A stretch of DNA of 59,745 nt from JAFDVL01 sp043736395 (GTDB lineage: Bacteria > Acidobacteriota > Blastocatellia > RBC074). Each line of letters begins with the position of its first letter. Within the stretch, counting starts at the first letter, position 1. Below the pieces are notes generated by a model. The model saw only the letters and a list, made by a program, of their open reading frames with translations, did not search any database and was not told where the DNA came from. Of this stretch, positions 26,038 to 35,841 are shown in pieces. The stretch lies in the NCBI GenBank assembly GCA_043736395.1, contig JAYTCQ010000245.1, positions 1-59,745 on the forward strand. The letters are read 5' to 3'. Made by a program: the position numbers and the translations under genes.

Positions 26038-27657
26038 ATGCCATTCATAAATACTATTCCCAAGGTTGATGGTACTAATTTAGAAATTTCCCTAAATCAA
26101 GGAGAAATCTTATTCATATTAGGTGCTAACGGTACTGGAAAATCAGGTTTAATGCATAAACTATATACGGGAAATCAGGGGAAAGCTCGCCGAATAAATG
26201 CGAACCGTCAAATTTGGCTTAATGCTCAAAATATAGGTATCAGTCCAGGTCAAAGGGCTTCTCATGAGAATTATATTTTAAACTTTGATAGTCAGATAAC
26301 CTCTCGATGGACAGATGACTATGCAACATATCGCTCAAATATAGCTCTTTTTGATCTTGTTGAAGCTGAAAATGCTCGTGCTCGATTAATTGCTGATGCA
26401 GTTGATGGAAATAAGACTGAAGAAATTATTGCTCAGAGGAAGAATGCTTCCCCAATAAAAATCATTAATGAAATATTTCACCTATCAAATTTAGCGATTG
26501 AAGTATTGATTCAACCGCGTGGAGAACTTTTTGCCCGTAAATTAGGAAGCACTCAGTTTAGCATTGCAGAGCTTTCAGATGGTGAGCGAAATGCACTACT
26601 AATAGCTGCCAGCGTTCTAACAGTTGATAGTGGAACACTGTTACTAATTGATGAGCCTGAACGACATCTTCATCGTTCTATCATCTCACCCTTACTCTCT
26701 CATCTGTTCTCACAAAGGCCTGACTGTTGTTTTATTGTTTCGACACACGATGTAATGCTGCCTATTGATAATCCATCTGCACGTACACTACTCATACGCA
26801 ATTGTAGTTTTTCTAATTCCAATTTCCGAAGTTGGGATGCAGATCTTATTTCGCCTGAACTGGCTATTGATATTGATGATGATCTGAAAAAAGACATCCT
26901 CGGCGCACGACGAAAAATTCTTTTTATCGAAGGCGCAGAGCAAAGTCTTGATAAGCCACTTTATAGCCTAATTTTCCCTAATGTTTCGATAATAGCTAAG
27001 TCAAGTTGTCGCGATGTTGAGTATGCAGTTAGAGGTATTCGTGAGGCAAATGATATTCATTGGATACAAGCTTATGGCATTATTGATAGTGATCTTAGAC
27101 CGGAAAATGAAATAGATGAGCTAAAAAAGAAAGGAATTTACGCTACGCCTTTCTACTCAGTTGAATCAGTATATTATCATCCCGAAATACAACGCCGAGT
27201 CGCGGCACGGCATTCATCAGTTACGGGCGCAGATGTGGAATCGCTTCTTTCCAACGCCAAAACAAGTGCTATTGCGGCTATAAAACCTCATTCGCAAAGA
27301 TTGAGTGAACTTGCGGCTGAAAAAACTATTCGGGCTAAATTTTTTCAAAAAATACCTAACAAAGCGGTGATTTCAAGCGGAGACCCCATTGAAATTAGTA
27401 TTGATGTTGCGGCTTATGTAGCCGAAGAAAGCAAGCGGTTTCAAGATGCCATTAGTGCAGGTGATTTTACCTCTCTTATGGAACGTTATCCCGTTCGTGA
27501 AACGTCAGCTTTGGATACAATTGCCAGTAGACTTGGCTTTCAGGGCCGAAAGCAATATGAAAGAGCTGTGCTTAAACTAATTCAGGATCATGTTGAAGCA
27601 CTTATGTTTGTAAAAAAACTTTTTGATTCGCTTTCAAATGAAATAGATCAGGTGTGA
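26038..27657 (+). CDS. Fused ABC-type ATPase and DUF4435/TOPRIM protein (single-gene defence candidate)
   Basis: From the ATG at 26038 the protein has 539 residues. The ATPase part (1-265) has Walker A GANGTGKS (29-36), signature LSDGER (179-184), Walker B LLLIDEPE (202-209) and H-loop STHD (H237). The second part carries TOPRIM-like acids in DUF4435 order: FIEG with E298, IIDSD with D350 and D352, and YSVESVYYH with E376; residues 390-539 are helical. It thus unites in one chain the two functions split over the genes at 16209 and 17244. A TTG at 26002 would add 12 residues. The gene is clearly more AT-rich than its surroundings, a sign of transfer, and converges with an adenine methyltransferase after 1 base. 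Confidence 0.72.
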   Translation: MPFINTIPKVDGTNLEISLNQGEILFILGANGTGKSGLMHKLYTGNQGKARRINANRQIWLNAQNIGISPGQRASHENYILNFDSQITSRWTDDYATYRSNIALFDLVEAENARARLIADAVDGNKTEEIIAQRKNASPIKIINEIFHLSNLAIEVLIQPRGELFARKLGSTQFSIAELSDGERNALLIAASVLTVDSGTLLLIDEPERHLHRSIISPLLSHLFSQRPDCCFIVSTHDVMLPIDNPSARTLLIRNCSFSNSNFRSWDADLISPELAIDIDDDLKKDILGARRKILFIEGAEQSLDKPLYSLIFPNVSIIAKSSCRDVEYAVRGIREANDIHWIQAYGIIDSDLRPENEIDELKKKGIYATPFYSVESVYYHPEIQRRVAARHSSVTGADVESLLSNAKTSAIAAIKPHSQRLSELAAEKTIRAKFFQKIPNKAVISSGDPIEISIDVAAYVAEESKRFQDAISAGDFTSLMERYPVRETSALDTIASRLGFQGRKQYERAVLKLIQDHVEALMFVKKLFDSLSNEIDQV

Positions 27658-27658
27658 T

Positions 27659-28705
27659 TTATTCCTTGACGCATCTCACATAATGAACATACTCAACGGT
27701 TGCTTTGCGTTTATATTCACGCCCGTTATCAGCTTTGAAGCGGTTGTATTCGGTCTGAAATAATTTTGGCTCACCGCGCAAACTTAAAATTTCCCGCATC
27801 TCATCCAGCGTCATCACTCCCTCGTCGTTGTAGCTGATCAAAATATGTTTTGCTCGTGCCTGACGGATTAATTCCCGCATCGCGTCCTTCGCAGAATCCT
27901 GACGGCAATAATCGCTTTTTGTGTATTCGCGCATTCCGGTGATGCCTTTTAATTTTGGATTATCGTAGGCGGCAATGGTTTCCAGCACGTGATAATTCGC
28001 TCCGTATTGGCGATGATTATAGGGCGGGTCAAGATATAAAATATCACATTCGATTTCTTTGATGAGTTCGTTAGCGTCACGATGAAAAGCGCGACAATCT
28101 TTGACGTGATTCGTGATGGCGGGTGGTTTTAATTGCAAAGATTTAAGTGCGGTGCTTTTGAATTTTTTCAGGTACGCGCCGTAAATACTCGCTGTATTGG
28201 CGACCTGATCGATGGCTTCGAGCAGAGCCGTTAAGATGAAAAAATATTCGTGTTCGGAAATAAGCTTTTTTGTTTTCCATTGCTCCAGGGCTTGCCTGAT
28301 CGCATCCGCTTTGCCCGCGTTCTCTTCCGTGTAATACATTCGCCCACCCACGGGAGAAAAATGATTTGTAATGAATCCGGGATTTTCCGGCAGGGCGTTG
28401 ACGAAGGCCAGAATTTCCTGAATTGGTAGTTGTTCGCGATGCGATGCGATTTCTTTTTTATAAATGCGCCGTAAGCCTTTAAAATCAGGCGTCTCATTAA
28501 TTTCAAGATACGCTTTATTCAGCACGTACGCGTAATATTGCAGGTCATTCGCGATGATTTGAAAGCCGAGTTTTTTGAAATGTCTACCGACTGCTCCGGT
28601 TCCGGCGAAGAGGTCACAGAACGTTTTTTCGCTGCCGTCAGTGACTTCGCGTACGACGTTTTCGAGGAAGGGGAGTAAGGTCAGTTTTGATCCGATATAG
28701 TTCAT
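27659..28705 (-). CDS. D12-class DNA adenine-N6 methyltransferase
   Basis: The 348-residue protein begins MNYIGSK, typical of Dam/D12-class enzymes, with the SAM-binding motif DLFAGTGAVG (31-40) and the catalytic motif DPPY (226-229) in DILYLDPPYNHRQYG. Spacing of motif I before motif IV identifies the alpha class. It methylates adenine in an unknown target sequence. No dedicated restriction gene is recognised, although the ORF at 24275 could be one. It is convergent with the fused ATPase-TOPRIM gene and divergent from the YCF48-like gene. It may be a solitary methylase or part of a restriction-type island. Confidence 0.88.
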   Translation of the reverse strand: MNYIGSKLTLLPFLENVVREVTDGSEKTFCDLFAGTGAVGRHFKKLGFQIIANDLQYYAYVLNKAYLEINETPDFKGLRRIYKKEIASHREQLPIQEILAFVNALPENPGFITNHFSPVGGRMYYTEENAGKADAIRQALEQWKTKKLISEHEYFFILTALLEAIDQVANTASIYGAYLKKFKSTALKSLQLKPPAITNHVKDCRAFHRDANELIKEIECDILYLDPPYNHRQYGANYHVLETIAAYDNPKLKGITGMREYTKSDYCRQDSAKDAMRELIRQARAKHILISYNDEGVMTLDEMREILSLRGEPKLFQTEYNRFKADNGREYKRKATVEYVHYVRCVKE

Positions 28706-28786
28706 GAGAGAAAAAGATTTTGATTGCTTCGCTGCACACAGCTTATTATCATAACTTATTGTATTCGCTCCAAATCAATGCATGTT

Positions 28787-30649
28787 ATGAACAACCGCTT
28801 TTTCATTCTAATTTTTCTCATTTTCAGTTTTATTTCCTCTTCTCAGGCGCAAGGCATTAGCGGCTGGTGGAAGTGGCAGAATCCGCGTCCGCAGGGCAAT
28901 CACTTACACAGTATCAGCTTTCGTGATGAAAAGGTTGGTGTCGCAGTCGGACGCGACGGCGTCATTCTTTATACCAATGATGGCGGTAAGGAATGGCAAC
29001 TTGGCAATAGCAATGTGCTGACTCCGCTGTATGCCGTCACGCATGTCAGTAAACGTTCAGGCAAAAAATTCATTCCGACGAATCGGGCAGATTTCTGGAT
29101 TGCAGTTGGTTCACGAGGCCTGATTTTGAAGTCTCGCAACGGCGGCGCGAGCTGGGGTGAGGTTCCGACTACGAGTCGCAAGCACTTAACTTCGGTATTT
29201 TTTGCCAGTGAGAAAAAAGGCTGGGTGGTCGGCGCTGAAGGGACAATTTTATTCACGGAAAATGGTGGAGAAAAATGGAAGCCTCAAACCAGCGGTGTGA
29301 CGAGAATGCTGACTTCCGTTACTTTTTACGATGAAGAGCATGGCGTCGCAGTAGGGGCGGAAGGGACTTTGCTCCTGACCGACGATGGCGGCATAAACTG
29401 GAGAAAAGTGGATTCAGGAACGAATCAGAATTTGAATGGAGTTGCTCGTCCAATCCCTGAAGGAATCTGGGCTGTTGGCGCCAATGGGACAATCGTGATG
29501 AGCGCGGATGCGGGGACTACCTGGAAAATTCAAGCCAGCAATTCGTCTCGAAATTTTCAAGCCGTAGCCTTTATTGATGGGCGAAATGGAGCGATTGCCG
29601 CCTCTGAGGGAGCAGTGCTTCGCACCAGTAATGGCGGCGTCGCTTGGGAAGCGCAAACAACTCCTGCGCCGCAGGTTTTCAATAGCGTTGCCTACTTTGA
29701 TGAGAAGCATTTGTGGCTCGCCGGGGAGGCCGGAGCAATTTATTCAAATGAAGAAGACAAATGGGTTTCACAGATTCTCGGCTGGCAAACAAATCTGACT
29801 TCGCTGCATTTTATTGACGGGAAAAAAGGCTGGGCAGTAGGAGCTGGAGGCACAATTCTCGGTACGGAAAACGGCGGTAAATTTTGGAATCTCATGGATT
29901 CAAAGGTCGAAGCTGAATTGCGCGGCGTAAGTTTTGTGAATGAAAAGCGCGGTTATGTGACCGGTGAACAAGGGATCGTGCTTCGGACAAGTAATGGCGG
30001 AACTGAATGGGAAAAGCTTTCAACGAACACCGATGCGGGTTTTCACGCGCTTAGCTTTGTGAGTGAAAAGGAAGGCTGGGTGGTCGGCGAAAGCGGAAGA
30101 ATAATCATGACTGCGGATGGCGGAGAGAGCTGGAAGATTCAGGAATCGAAAACCAAAGTCTGGTTGGAATCGGTTTCTTTTTCTGATCTAAAACACGGCT
30201 GGGTGGTTGGCGAAGCTGGAACAATTCTGGCGACAGTTGATGGCGGCGAAAACTGGACTATCCAGGAAAGCGGCACTCGGCGCAGTCTGTTCAGTGTTCA
30301 TTTTGTGAATGAAAAAGAAGGGTGGGCAGTCGGTGAAGACGGCTTGATTTTAAAAACTTCCGATGCTGGCGAAAACTGGTTAGTGCAGATCAGCAATATG
30401 ACGGGAAATCTTCTAGGTGTAACCGCTGTCAACGGTAAACGCGCCTGGGCAGTTGGCGCGAATGGATTTATTGTTTCTACGGAAGATGGTGGTATTACAT
30501 GGTCACGTGAATTAAGTAATACCAGTGGGACTTTGCGCGCTGTTTACTTCAAAGGAGATGATGGCTGGGCAGTGGGGAGAAATGGGACAATTTTGAAATA
30601 TGGTGGAGCCGGTGTCGGGGATTTCCAGACGGTCTTTGGGAAGAAGTAA
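28787..30649 (+). CDS. Secreted YCF48-like beta-propeller protein
   Basis: From the ATG at 28787 a signal peptide (NNRFFILIFLIFSFISSSQAQ) leads into about 14 repeats of roughly 42 residues with the pattern GW-VG-xGTIL-T-DGG-xW, for example GWVVGAEGTILFTENGG and GWVVGEAGTILATVDGG. This is the BNR/YCF48 (photosystem II assembly factor-like) repeat. In non-photosynthetic bacteria the role is unknown, often a surface or outer-membrane-associated propeller. 620 residues with 14 repeats suggests two seven-bladed propellers. An upstream in-frame ATG at 28724 gives a longer, less signal-like start. It precedes the polysaccharide cluster. Confidence 0.85.
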   Translation: MNNRFFILIFLIFSFISSSQAQGISGWWKWQNPRPQGNHLHSISFRDEKVGVAVGRDGVILYTNDGGKEWQLGNSNVLTPLYAVTHVSKRSGKKFIPTNRADFWIAVGSRGLILKSRNGGASWGEVPTTSRKHLTSVFFASEKKGWVVGAEGTILFTENGGEKWKPQTSGVTRMLTSVTFYDEEHGVAVGAEGTLLLTDDGGINWRKVDSGTNQNLNGVARPIPEGIWAVGANGTIVMSADAGTTWKIQASNSSRNFQAVAFIDGRNGAIAASEGAVLRTSNGGVAWEAQTTPAPQVFNSVAYFDEKHLWLAGEAGAIYSNEEDKWVSQILGWQTNLTSLHFIDGKKGWAVGAGGTILGTENGGKFWNLMDSKVEAELRGVSFVNEKRGYVTGEQGIVLRTSNGGTEWEKLSTNTDAGFHALSFVSEKEGWVVGESGRIIMTADGGESWKIQESKTKVWLESVSFSDLKHGWVVGEAGTILATVDGGENWTIQESGTRRSLFSVHFVNEKEGWAVGEDGLILKTSDAGENWLVQISNMTGNLLGVTAVNGKRAWAVGANGFIVSTEDGGITWSRELSNTSGTLRAVYFKGDDGWAVGRNGTILKYGGAGVGDFQTVFGKK

Positions 30650-30700
30650 ACTCACATAATCTAATACTATTCTCCTGCTGGTTTTGACTTTTAAAAAAAA

Positions 30701-30729
30701 TTGACAGCAATTTTTCACTGTAGTAGCCT
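30701..30729 (+). promoter_or_regulatory. Possible sigma-70 promoter before the polysaccharide cluster
   Basis: TTGACA at 30701-30706 is followed after 17 bases by TAGCCT, a poor -10. The 267-base gap 30650-30916 holds no gene; a GC-rich inverted stretch around GAGCCGTCTCAGACGG (about 30836-30851) is the only other feature seen. No JUMPStart/ops sequence was found. Confidence 0.25.
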
Positions 30730-30916
30730 CCCACGTTCTTGTAAGTATGAAAAACTGTTGTATCTAAACTACGTTCGAGATTTTTGCCGATTCTAATCTT
30801 GCCCCGGATGATTCGGTTTTCCTGACAATATAGATGAGCCGTCTCAGACGGTTTCCCTTAGGGGCTAATGATTTACGGCGAAGCTCTGCCTGAAAAGCGC
30901 GAGAGCCGACCACGAG

Positions 30917-32254
30917 ATGAGTTTACGATTAGATAATGTAATTGCTGTCGGAGTTTTGCTGGCATTATGCGTAGCGGCGCTCGCGCATGGGACAGTCGAA
31001 TTCTGGTCAGTTGCGTTGTTACAGATTCTCTTAGCGATATTGGTTCTCTTGTGGGGAATCAAGATGGCGCTCGATTTTAAGTTGTCATTGACGATCCCAC
31101 CGTTTTTCCTGCCGCTCATTGGCTTCTTGCTACTTGGAATTTTTCAATCATTCAGTTTCGGAAATAAAAGTTTATCGGCTGATCTGGAGGCGACGCGCGG
31201 GACGGTTTCGGTCTTGCTGGCTCTGATAGTGTATGGATTGTTGGGCGCGAATTTTTTAGCGAATCGCGAACGATTGCGCGTGACCTCGACATTTCTGGCA
31301 TTTTGGGGGTTGGGGCTTTCAATCTTCGCATTGCTACAGAATTTTACCTGGAACGGAAAATTTTATTGGTTTCGTCCGGTACTCAGCGATTTGTCTGCTC
31401 CGTTTGGACCATTTGCAAATCATAATCATTTTGCCGGTTATGTTGAATTGTTAATTGGGTTGCCAATTGGGTTAATTGTCTCGAACGGCGTTCGCAAAGA
31501 TGAAAGATTATTTTATGGATTCGTTACCGTAGTAATTGCGGTGGCATTGGTTGTTTCTCTTTCGCGTGGAGGAATGGTCGGATTCCTGGCAGGCGCGATT
31601 TTTATAGCTTTACTAAGCAGTAAATTGAAAAAAGAATATCCGGGACAACGCAGTGTAATGAATAATTCAATGAAAGCTCTGGCTGTTGTGGGCCTCATTG
31701 CTGCAATTGCTGTCAGCCTTTTTTGGATTGGTGCCGATCCGGTCGTAAACCGAATTGTTGACAACCGCGAAACACTTTCTTCCAGCCGGACTTGGATTTG
31801 GGGCGGCGCTTGGAATGTTTTTACTGCGCACCCATTTACCGGCGCAGGACTTGGGTCTTTCCAAACGGTATTCCCACAACGCAGCCAGTATGACGGCTCA
31901 TGGGGTTATGTGGCACAGGCGCATAATGATTATCTACAGGTTTTGGCAGATGGTGGTATAATCGCCGGCGTTCTCATGATCTGGTTCTTCTTGCTGGTGC
32001 TCCGAGATATTTTTCGTGGTGTTAGATCGAGTGATCCATTGTTAGCAGGAATCGCTCTGGGCTGTGGTGGAGGCATTGTCGCGTTGCTCGTTCATAGCCT
32101 GATTGATTTCAATTTGCAGCTGCCCTCGAATTCGATGTTGTTTTTATTATTGTGTTCCATGGCTGCGTATTGCAGCCAGAAAGTCGCTGATCAAGAAACT
32201 AAAGTAGAAGTCTTGTCCCACCCCGAACCTAACCCCCGCCGTGTAGGAGTTTAG
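30917..32254 (+). CDS. O-antigen ligase/Wzy-family membrane protein
   Basis: The 445-residue polytopic protein has about a dozen membrane segments and the O-antigen ligase domain features: SLSRGGMVGFLAG, SSSRTWIWGGAWNVF and the large periplasmic loop with HPFTGAGLGSFQ and QAHNDYLQVLADGGI. The H-N-D-Y-L motif with its upstream Arg is seen in WaaL-type ligases and in Wzy-like polymerases in exopolysaccharide clusters. It acts on undecaprenyl-linked glycans at the periplasmic face. It leads the tightly packed unit with wza 3 bases after it. Confidence 0.85.
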   Translation: MSLRLDNVIAVGVLLALCVAALAHGTVEFWSVALLQILLAILVLLWGIKMALDFKLSLTIPPFFLPLIGFLLLGIFQSFSFGNKSLSADLEATRGTVSVLLALIVYGLLGANFLANRERLRVTSTFLAFWGLGLSIFALLQNFTWNGKFYWFRPVLSDLSAPFGPFANHNHFAGYVELLIGLPIGLIVSNGVRKDERLFYGFVTVVIAVALVVSLSRGGMVGFLAGAIFIALLSSKLKKEYPGQRSVMNNSMKALAVVGLIAAIAVSLFWIGADPVVNRIVDNRETLSSSRTWIWGGAWNVFTAHPFTGAGLGSFQTVFPQRSQYDGSWGYVAQAHNDYLQVLADGGIIAGVLMIWFFLLVLRDIFRGVRSSDPLLAGIALGCGGGIVALLVHSLIDFNLQLPSNSMLFLLLCSMAAYCSQKVADQETKVEVLSHPEPNPRRVGV

Positions 32255-32257
32255 CCA

Positions 32258-33322
32258 ATGTTGCAATCCGTTATGTTTTACTCTCAAAAAATACTCGCAA
32301 GTCGTAGCTGTCTTTTGTTTGCCTTATTGTTGGGATTGTCACTGGATTTATTAGCGCAATCCAGTCAGGGAATGCCGGAAAGATATAAACCGCGTGAACA
32401 ATCAGGCAGTGAACCAATTGCCGCACCCAATGTGATTGTGGCGCCAAACACAGAATATCGCATCGGAGCCGGAGACGTAATTGATATCAGAGTCGAAGAC
32501 GCTCCTGAGTTAGCTGTTCAGAATCAGCGCGTTTCTCCGGCGGGCAGAATCTTGATGCCGTACCTAAGCTACCTTGAGGTCAAAGGAAAAACACAAGATG
32601 AATTGGTTAATTTAATTGCTGATAGATTGCGTGGAAAATATCTGAAAAACCCCAGCGTGGCTGTGATTATCAAGCAGCCCAACAGCCAGATGTATTTTAT
32701 TCAAGGCGCCGTCAAGCGTCCCGGGATGTATCAGGTGGAGGGACGTCCAACCCTGATGATGTTAATTAATGCCGCTGGTGGGTTAGCCGATAACCACGGT
32801 GCGAAAGCTTATATTACTCGTGATAGTAAAATTGAGACGGCAACTCCTGCCGCTTCAGCACCGGCCCCTGAAACCGCGCTGCCTGAACGAAAACTTTTGA
32901 CCAGTAATATTAATCAGCTTTTTAAAGGCGGATACGATCAAGACCTGAGATTGGAGCCTAGCGATACGGTCTATGTTCCCTTAGCCGATGTCTTTTTTGT
33001 GGGCGGGGAAATCATTTCTCCCGGAGAATTTCCTTTACGCGAAGGCACCACTTTGCGTCAGGCGATTGCGCTGTCAGGTGGCTTTTCGATGAAGGCTAAA
33101 AAGAGCAATATGGTGATTTTCCGTGAAGACGAAAAAGGCAATCGGATCGAAATTCCAGTCAATTACGATCTGGTCGAAAAAGGAAAAAACCAGGACGTGA
33201 AATTAATGGCTAACGATATTATTGCAGTTCCACCGAGCGCGCTTAAGTCGGCCCTGCTCCCGATCATTCAGGCTTTTACCACCGGAGCTTCGATGACTGT
33301 CCCTGGGCGGATTGGCAGATAA
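32258..33322 (+). CDS. Polysaccharide export outer-membrane protein (Wza-like)
   Basis: The 354-residue protein has a signal peptide (SRSCLLFALLLGLSLDLLAQ), the Poly_export domain (YRIGAGDVIDIRVEDAPEL, then ISPAGRI-type VSPAGRILMPYL) and SLBB domains (IQGAVKRPGMYQVEG and VGGEIISPGEFPLREG). It forms the export channel for capsule or exopolysaccharide across the outer membrane together with the Wzc-like kinase encoded next. No lipobox cysteine is seen, unlike E. coli Wza. The gene follows the ligase by 3 bases. Confidence 0.9.
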   Translation: MLQSVMFYSQKILASRSCLLFALLLGLSLDLLAQSSQGMPERYKPREQSGSEPIAAPNVIVAPNTEYRIGAGDVIDIRVEDAPELAVQNQRVSPAGRILMPYLSYLEVKGKTQDELVNLIADRLRGKYLKNPSVAVIIKQPNSQMYFIQGAVKRPGMYQVEGRPTLMMLINAAGGLADNHGAKAYITRDSKIETATPAASAPAPETALPERKLLTSNINQLFKGGYDQDLRLEPSDTVYVPLADVFFVGGEIISPGEFPLREGTTLRQAIALSGGFSMKAKKSNMVIFREDEKGNRIEIPVNYDLVEKGKNQDVKLMANDIIAVPPSALKSALLPIIQAFTTGASMTVPGRIGR

Positions 33323-33390
33323 TACGTCGAATCGTTCACAAGTTCCCCGCCGCTGAAGATTTAAAAGCTGAAGTTTTAAAAGGAAGATAA

Positions 33391-35841
33391 ATGCCTAACG
33401 ACAACGTAGAATTAGAAAAAGTTCCCTCGCCATTCAATGACAGATTGGACGCGCGAAATCGCAATTACTATCCACGCCAGAATTACGATCCGCTCTACGA
33501 TCCTTACGATGATCCGCGTCACAATAATGACGATAATGAAAGCTCGCTGAACATGCGTGAGCTATGGCTGATGGTGCGTCGTCGCAAATGGTTGGTACTG
33601 ACGTTGATTGCCTTGATTACGACGATTGTGACGATTCAGATGTATCGTACGAAATCGTATTATCAGTCCAATTCGACGCTGGAAATTGGCAAGGAAAATT
33701 CATCAATTGGGCGTGATGGATTGGCAGTAGCAGGGGGAGATGACTTCGATCCGTTCTTTATGGTGAACATCAAAACCAAGATGTTGTGGTTCACCAGTAA
33801 AGCTTTGCTCGAAGATGTTGTCGTCAATCTCAAACTCAACGAGAATCAGAAATTTCTTGATACGACAGATAAAAGCTGGTTCAGCTCAGCAGAGAAGAAA
33901 ACCAATATAGATAATTTGCCAAACACTGTGCCAGCGGGAATGGAAACTGAAATTACACGCTCGCCTGCCGAAAGTGCAAAATTAGCGCCATTCGTCAAAG
34001 CGATCGAAGACAGTTTAACTGTCCAGCAAGTCCGTGATACGCGAGCTTTAACAATTAGCTATGTACATACGGAACCGCTGCTTGCCGCTCAGATCAACAA
34101 TGAACTCATGAAAGTTTTTCGACAGAAAAATTTTACGAATAAGATGGGCGGATTGGAACAAACCGGAGACTGGTTGAAAACCTCTGAGCGGAAAGTCAAA
34201 TCTGAATTGGATCAGGCGCAGGCTGCATTGGCGCGTTACGCACAGGATAAAGGCATCATTAGTCTAAAGGGCGATAATCAAACGATTGTGACGGCAAAAC
34301 TCGCCGAAATCCAAAGCCGTTTGGCAAAAGCTGACGCAGAATTACTCAAAGCTGAATCCTTGAATGAAGATGTTAAGCAGGGAAATGTCGCAAAACTGGC
34401 CGCCGAGTTTGATGATAAAAGCGGCGCGAAAATGTCCAGTTTACTTCAAGAATTAAACGCTGCTAAAAAAGAGCAAGAAGTTCTAAATGTTAAGTACGGC
34501 GATGACCACCCAAGTGTCAGAGAAGTCAAAAGTAAAATTGCCGAAATCGAACGGCAAATGAAATCCGGTACAAAATCGCTGGAAGATAAATTGCGGGTTG
34601 ATTTCGAACGCGCCAAGCGTGAGCGTAATGCGATTGAGAGAGAATATTTCCAGTCCAAAAATGAAGCCGTCAGTGAAAATCAATCAGACATCAAACTTCG
34701 GAATTTTCAGTTAGAAGTTGAGCGCAAACAGAAACTATATAATGACCTGCAAGACAAATCGCAGCAGGCGGAATTAAAGCAAAAAGAGCAGTACAACAAC
34801 ATTCGCATTATTGATCCGGCGCAGATTCCTAATGCTCCCGCCGGGCCGCGTCGTACTTTAACAATTCTGCTGGCCTTCCTGCTCAGCACTGCGGCGGCGA
34901 TTGGTTTGGCATTTTTCCTTGAATATCTCGACAATACGATCAAGACAGTTGAGGATGTTGAACGTTATGCGAAGCTGCCTGCACTCGGCGTCATTCCGGC
35001 GATTGCGGGAAGCACTTCATTGAAAAAACTTCCCGGTAGAAGTGAAGAATTATTGGATGGAAACGGGACTGCGCTGGCCTTGTCAGGTGCGTCAATCGCC
35101 ACGCAGCTCATGACGCTGGATAATCAATCAACTGTCGCTGAAGCCTATCGTGCGCTGCGTACTTCAGTTTTACTTTCCTCCGCCGGACATCCACCAAAAT
35201 CAATTTTAGTCACAAGTGGAAGACCAGGAGAAGGCAAAACGACGACAGCCGTGAATACGGCAATTTCTCTGGCGCAGCTTGGCGCGACGGTCTTAATTAT
35301 TGATTGCGATTTGCGTCGTCCCAAAGTTCATAAGGTTTTTGGCATTACGCATACACATGGACTGTCAACGTATTTGTCGCGTGATATGGATATTGACAGT
35401 TTAATTCATGCGTTACCGATTCCAAATTTATCGTTGTTACCGTGCGGCCCGACGCCTCCGAATCCGGCTGAATTAATCAGCTCGGAAAAGATGCGGACAA
35501 TGATGACTTTACTTGGCACAAAATTCGATCACATCATTATTGACTCACCGCCGCTCATTAATGTGACCGATCCAGTGATCCTTTCGACGTTGGTGGATGG
35601 GGTCATTATGGTGGTTCATGCGGGCAAGAGTACCCGTGACGTGATTCGCCGCGCGAGCCAGGAATTGACCAGTGTCGGAGCCAAAGTCTTTGGTGTAGTT
35701 CTCAACAATGTGAACCTGCAACGCGAAGGCTATGACGAGTATTATTATCAACGGTATTACTCAAGCTACAGCTCTGACAATGACATCAGTAATGCCTCAA
35801 ATGGCAATGGAAACGGTAACGGAAACGGAAAACACATTTGA
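33391..35841 (+). CDS. Wzc-like chain-length determinant and tyrosine autokinase
   Basis: The 816-residue protein has a Wzz domain with membrane segments at about residues 68-85 and 490-512, a periplasmic coiled coil between them, and a C-terminal BY-kinase: Walker A GRPGEGKT (about 610-617), Walker A' LIIDCDLRRPK (about 636-646) and Walker B IIIDSPP (about 716-722). A tyrosine cluster (YDEYYYQRYYSSY) near the C-terminus is the autophosphorylation site. It controls chain length and export with Wza. GGAAG precedes the ATG. The final residues are a short Asn-Gly repeat whose DNA overlaps the start of the next gene. Confidence 0.92.
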   Translation: MPNDNVELEKVPSPFNDRLDARNRNYYPRQNYDPLYDPYDDPRHNNDDNESSLNMRELWLMVRRRKWLVLTLIALITTIVTIQMYRTKSYYQSNSTLEIGKENSSIGRDGLAVAGGDDFDPFFMVNIKTKMLWFTSKALLEDVVVNLKLNENQKFLDTTDKSWFSSAEKKTNIDNLPNTVPAGMETEITRSPAESAKLAPFVKAIEDSLTVQQVRDTRALTISYVHTEPLLAAQINNELMKVFRQKNFTNKMGGLEQTGDWLKTSERKVKSELDQAQAALARYAQDKGIISLKGDNQTIVTAKLAEIQSRLAKADAELLKAESLNEDVKQGNVAKLAAEFDDKSGAKMSSLLQELNAAKKEQEVLNVKYGDDHPSVREVKSKIAEIERQMKSGTKSLEDKLRVDFERAKRERNAIEREYFQSKNEAVSENQSDIKLRNFQLEVERKQKLYNDLQDKSQQAELKQKEQYNNIRIIDPAQIPNAPAGPRRTLTILLAFLLSTAAAIGLAFFLEYLDNTIKTVEDVERYAKLPALGVIPAIAGSTSLKKLPGRSEELLDGNGTALALSGASIATQLMTLDNQSTVAEAYRALRTSVLLSSAGHPPKSILVTSGRPGEGKTTTAVNTAISLAQLGATVLIIDCDLRRPKVHKVFGITHTHGLSTYLSRDMDIDSLIHALPIPNLSLLPCGPTPPNPAELISSEKMRTMMTLLGTKFDHIIIDSPPLINVTDPVILSTLVDGVIMVVHAGKSTRDVIRRASQELTSVGAKVFGVVLNNVNLQREGYDEYYYQRYYSSYSSDNDISNASNGNGNGNGNGKHI

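Noticed and set aside
30650..30916. JUMPStart/ops element or c-di-GMP riboswitch before the polysaccharide cluster
   Set aside because: No GGCGGTAG-like ops core and no conserved GEMM sequence were found in the gap.
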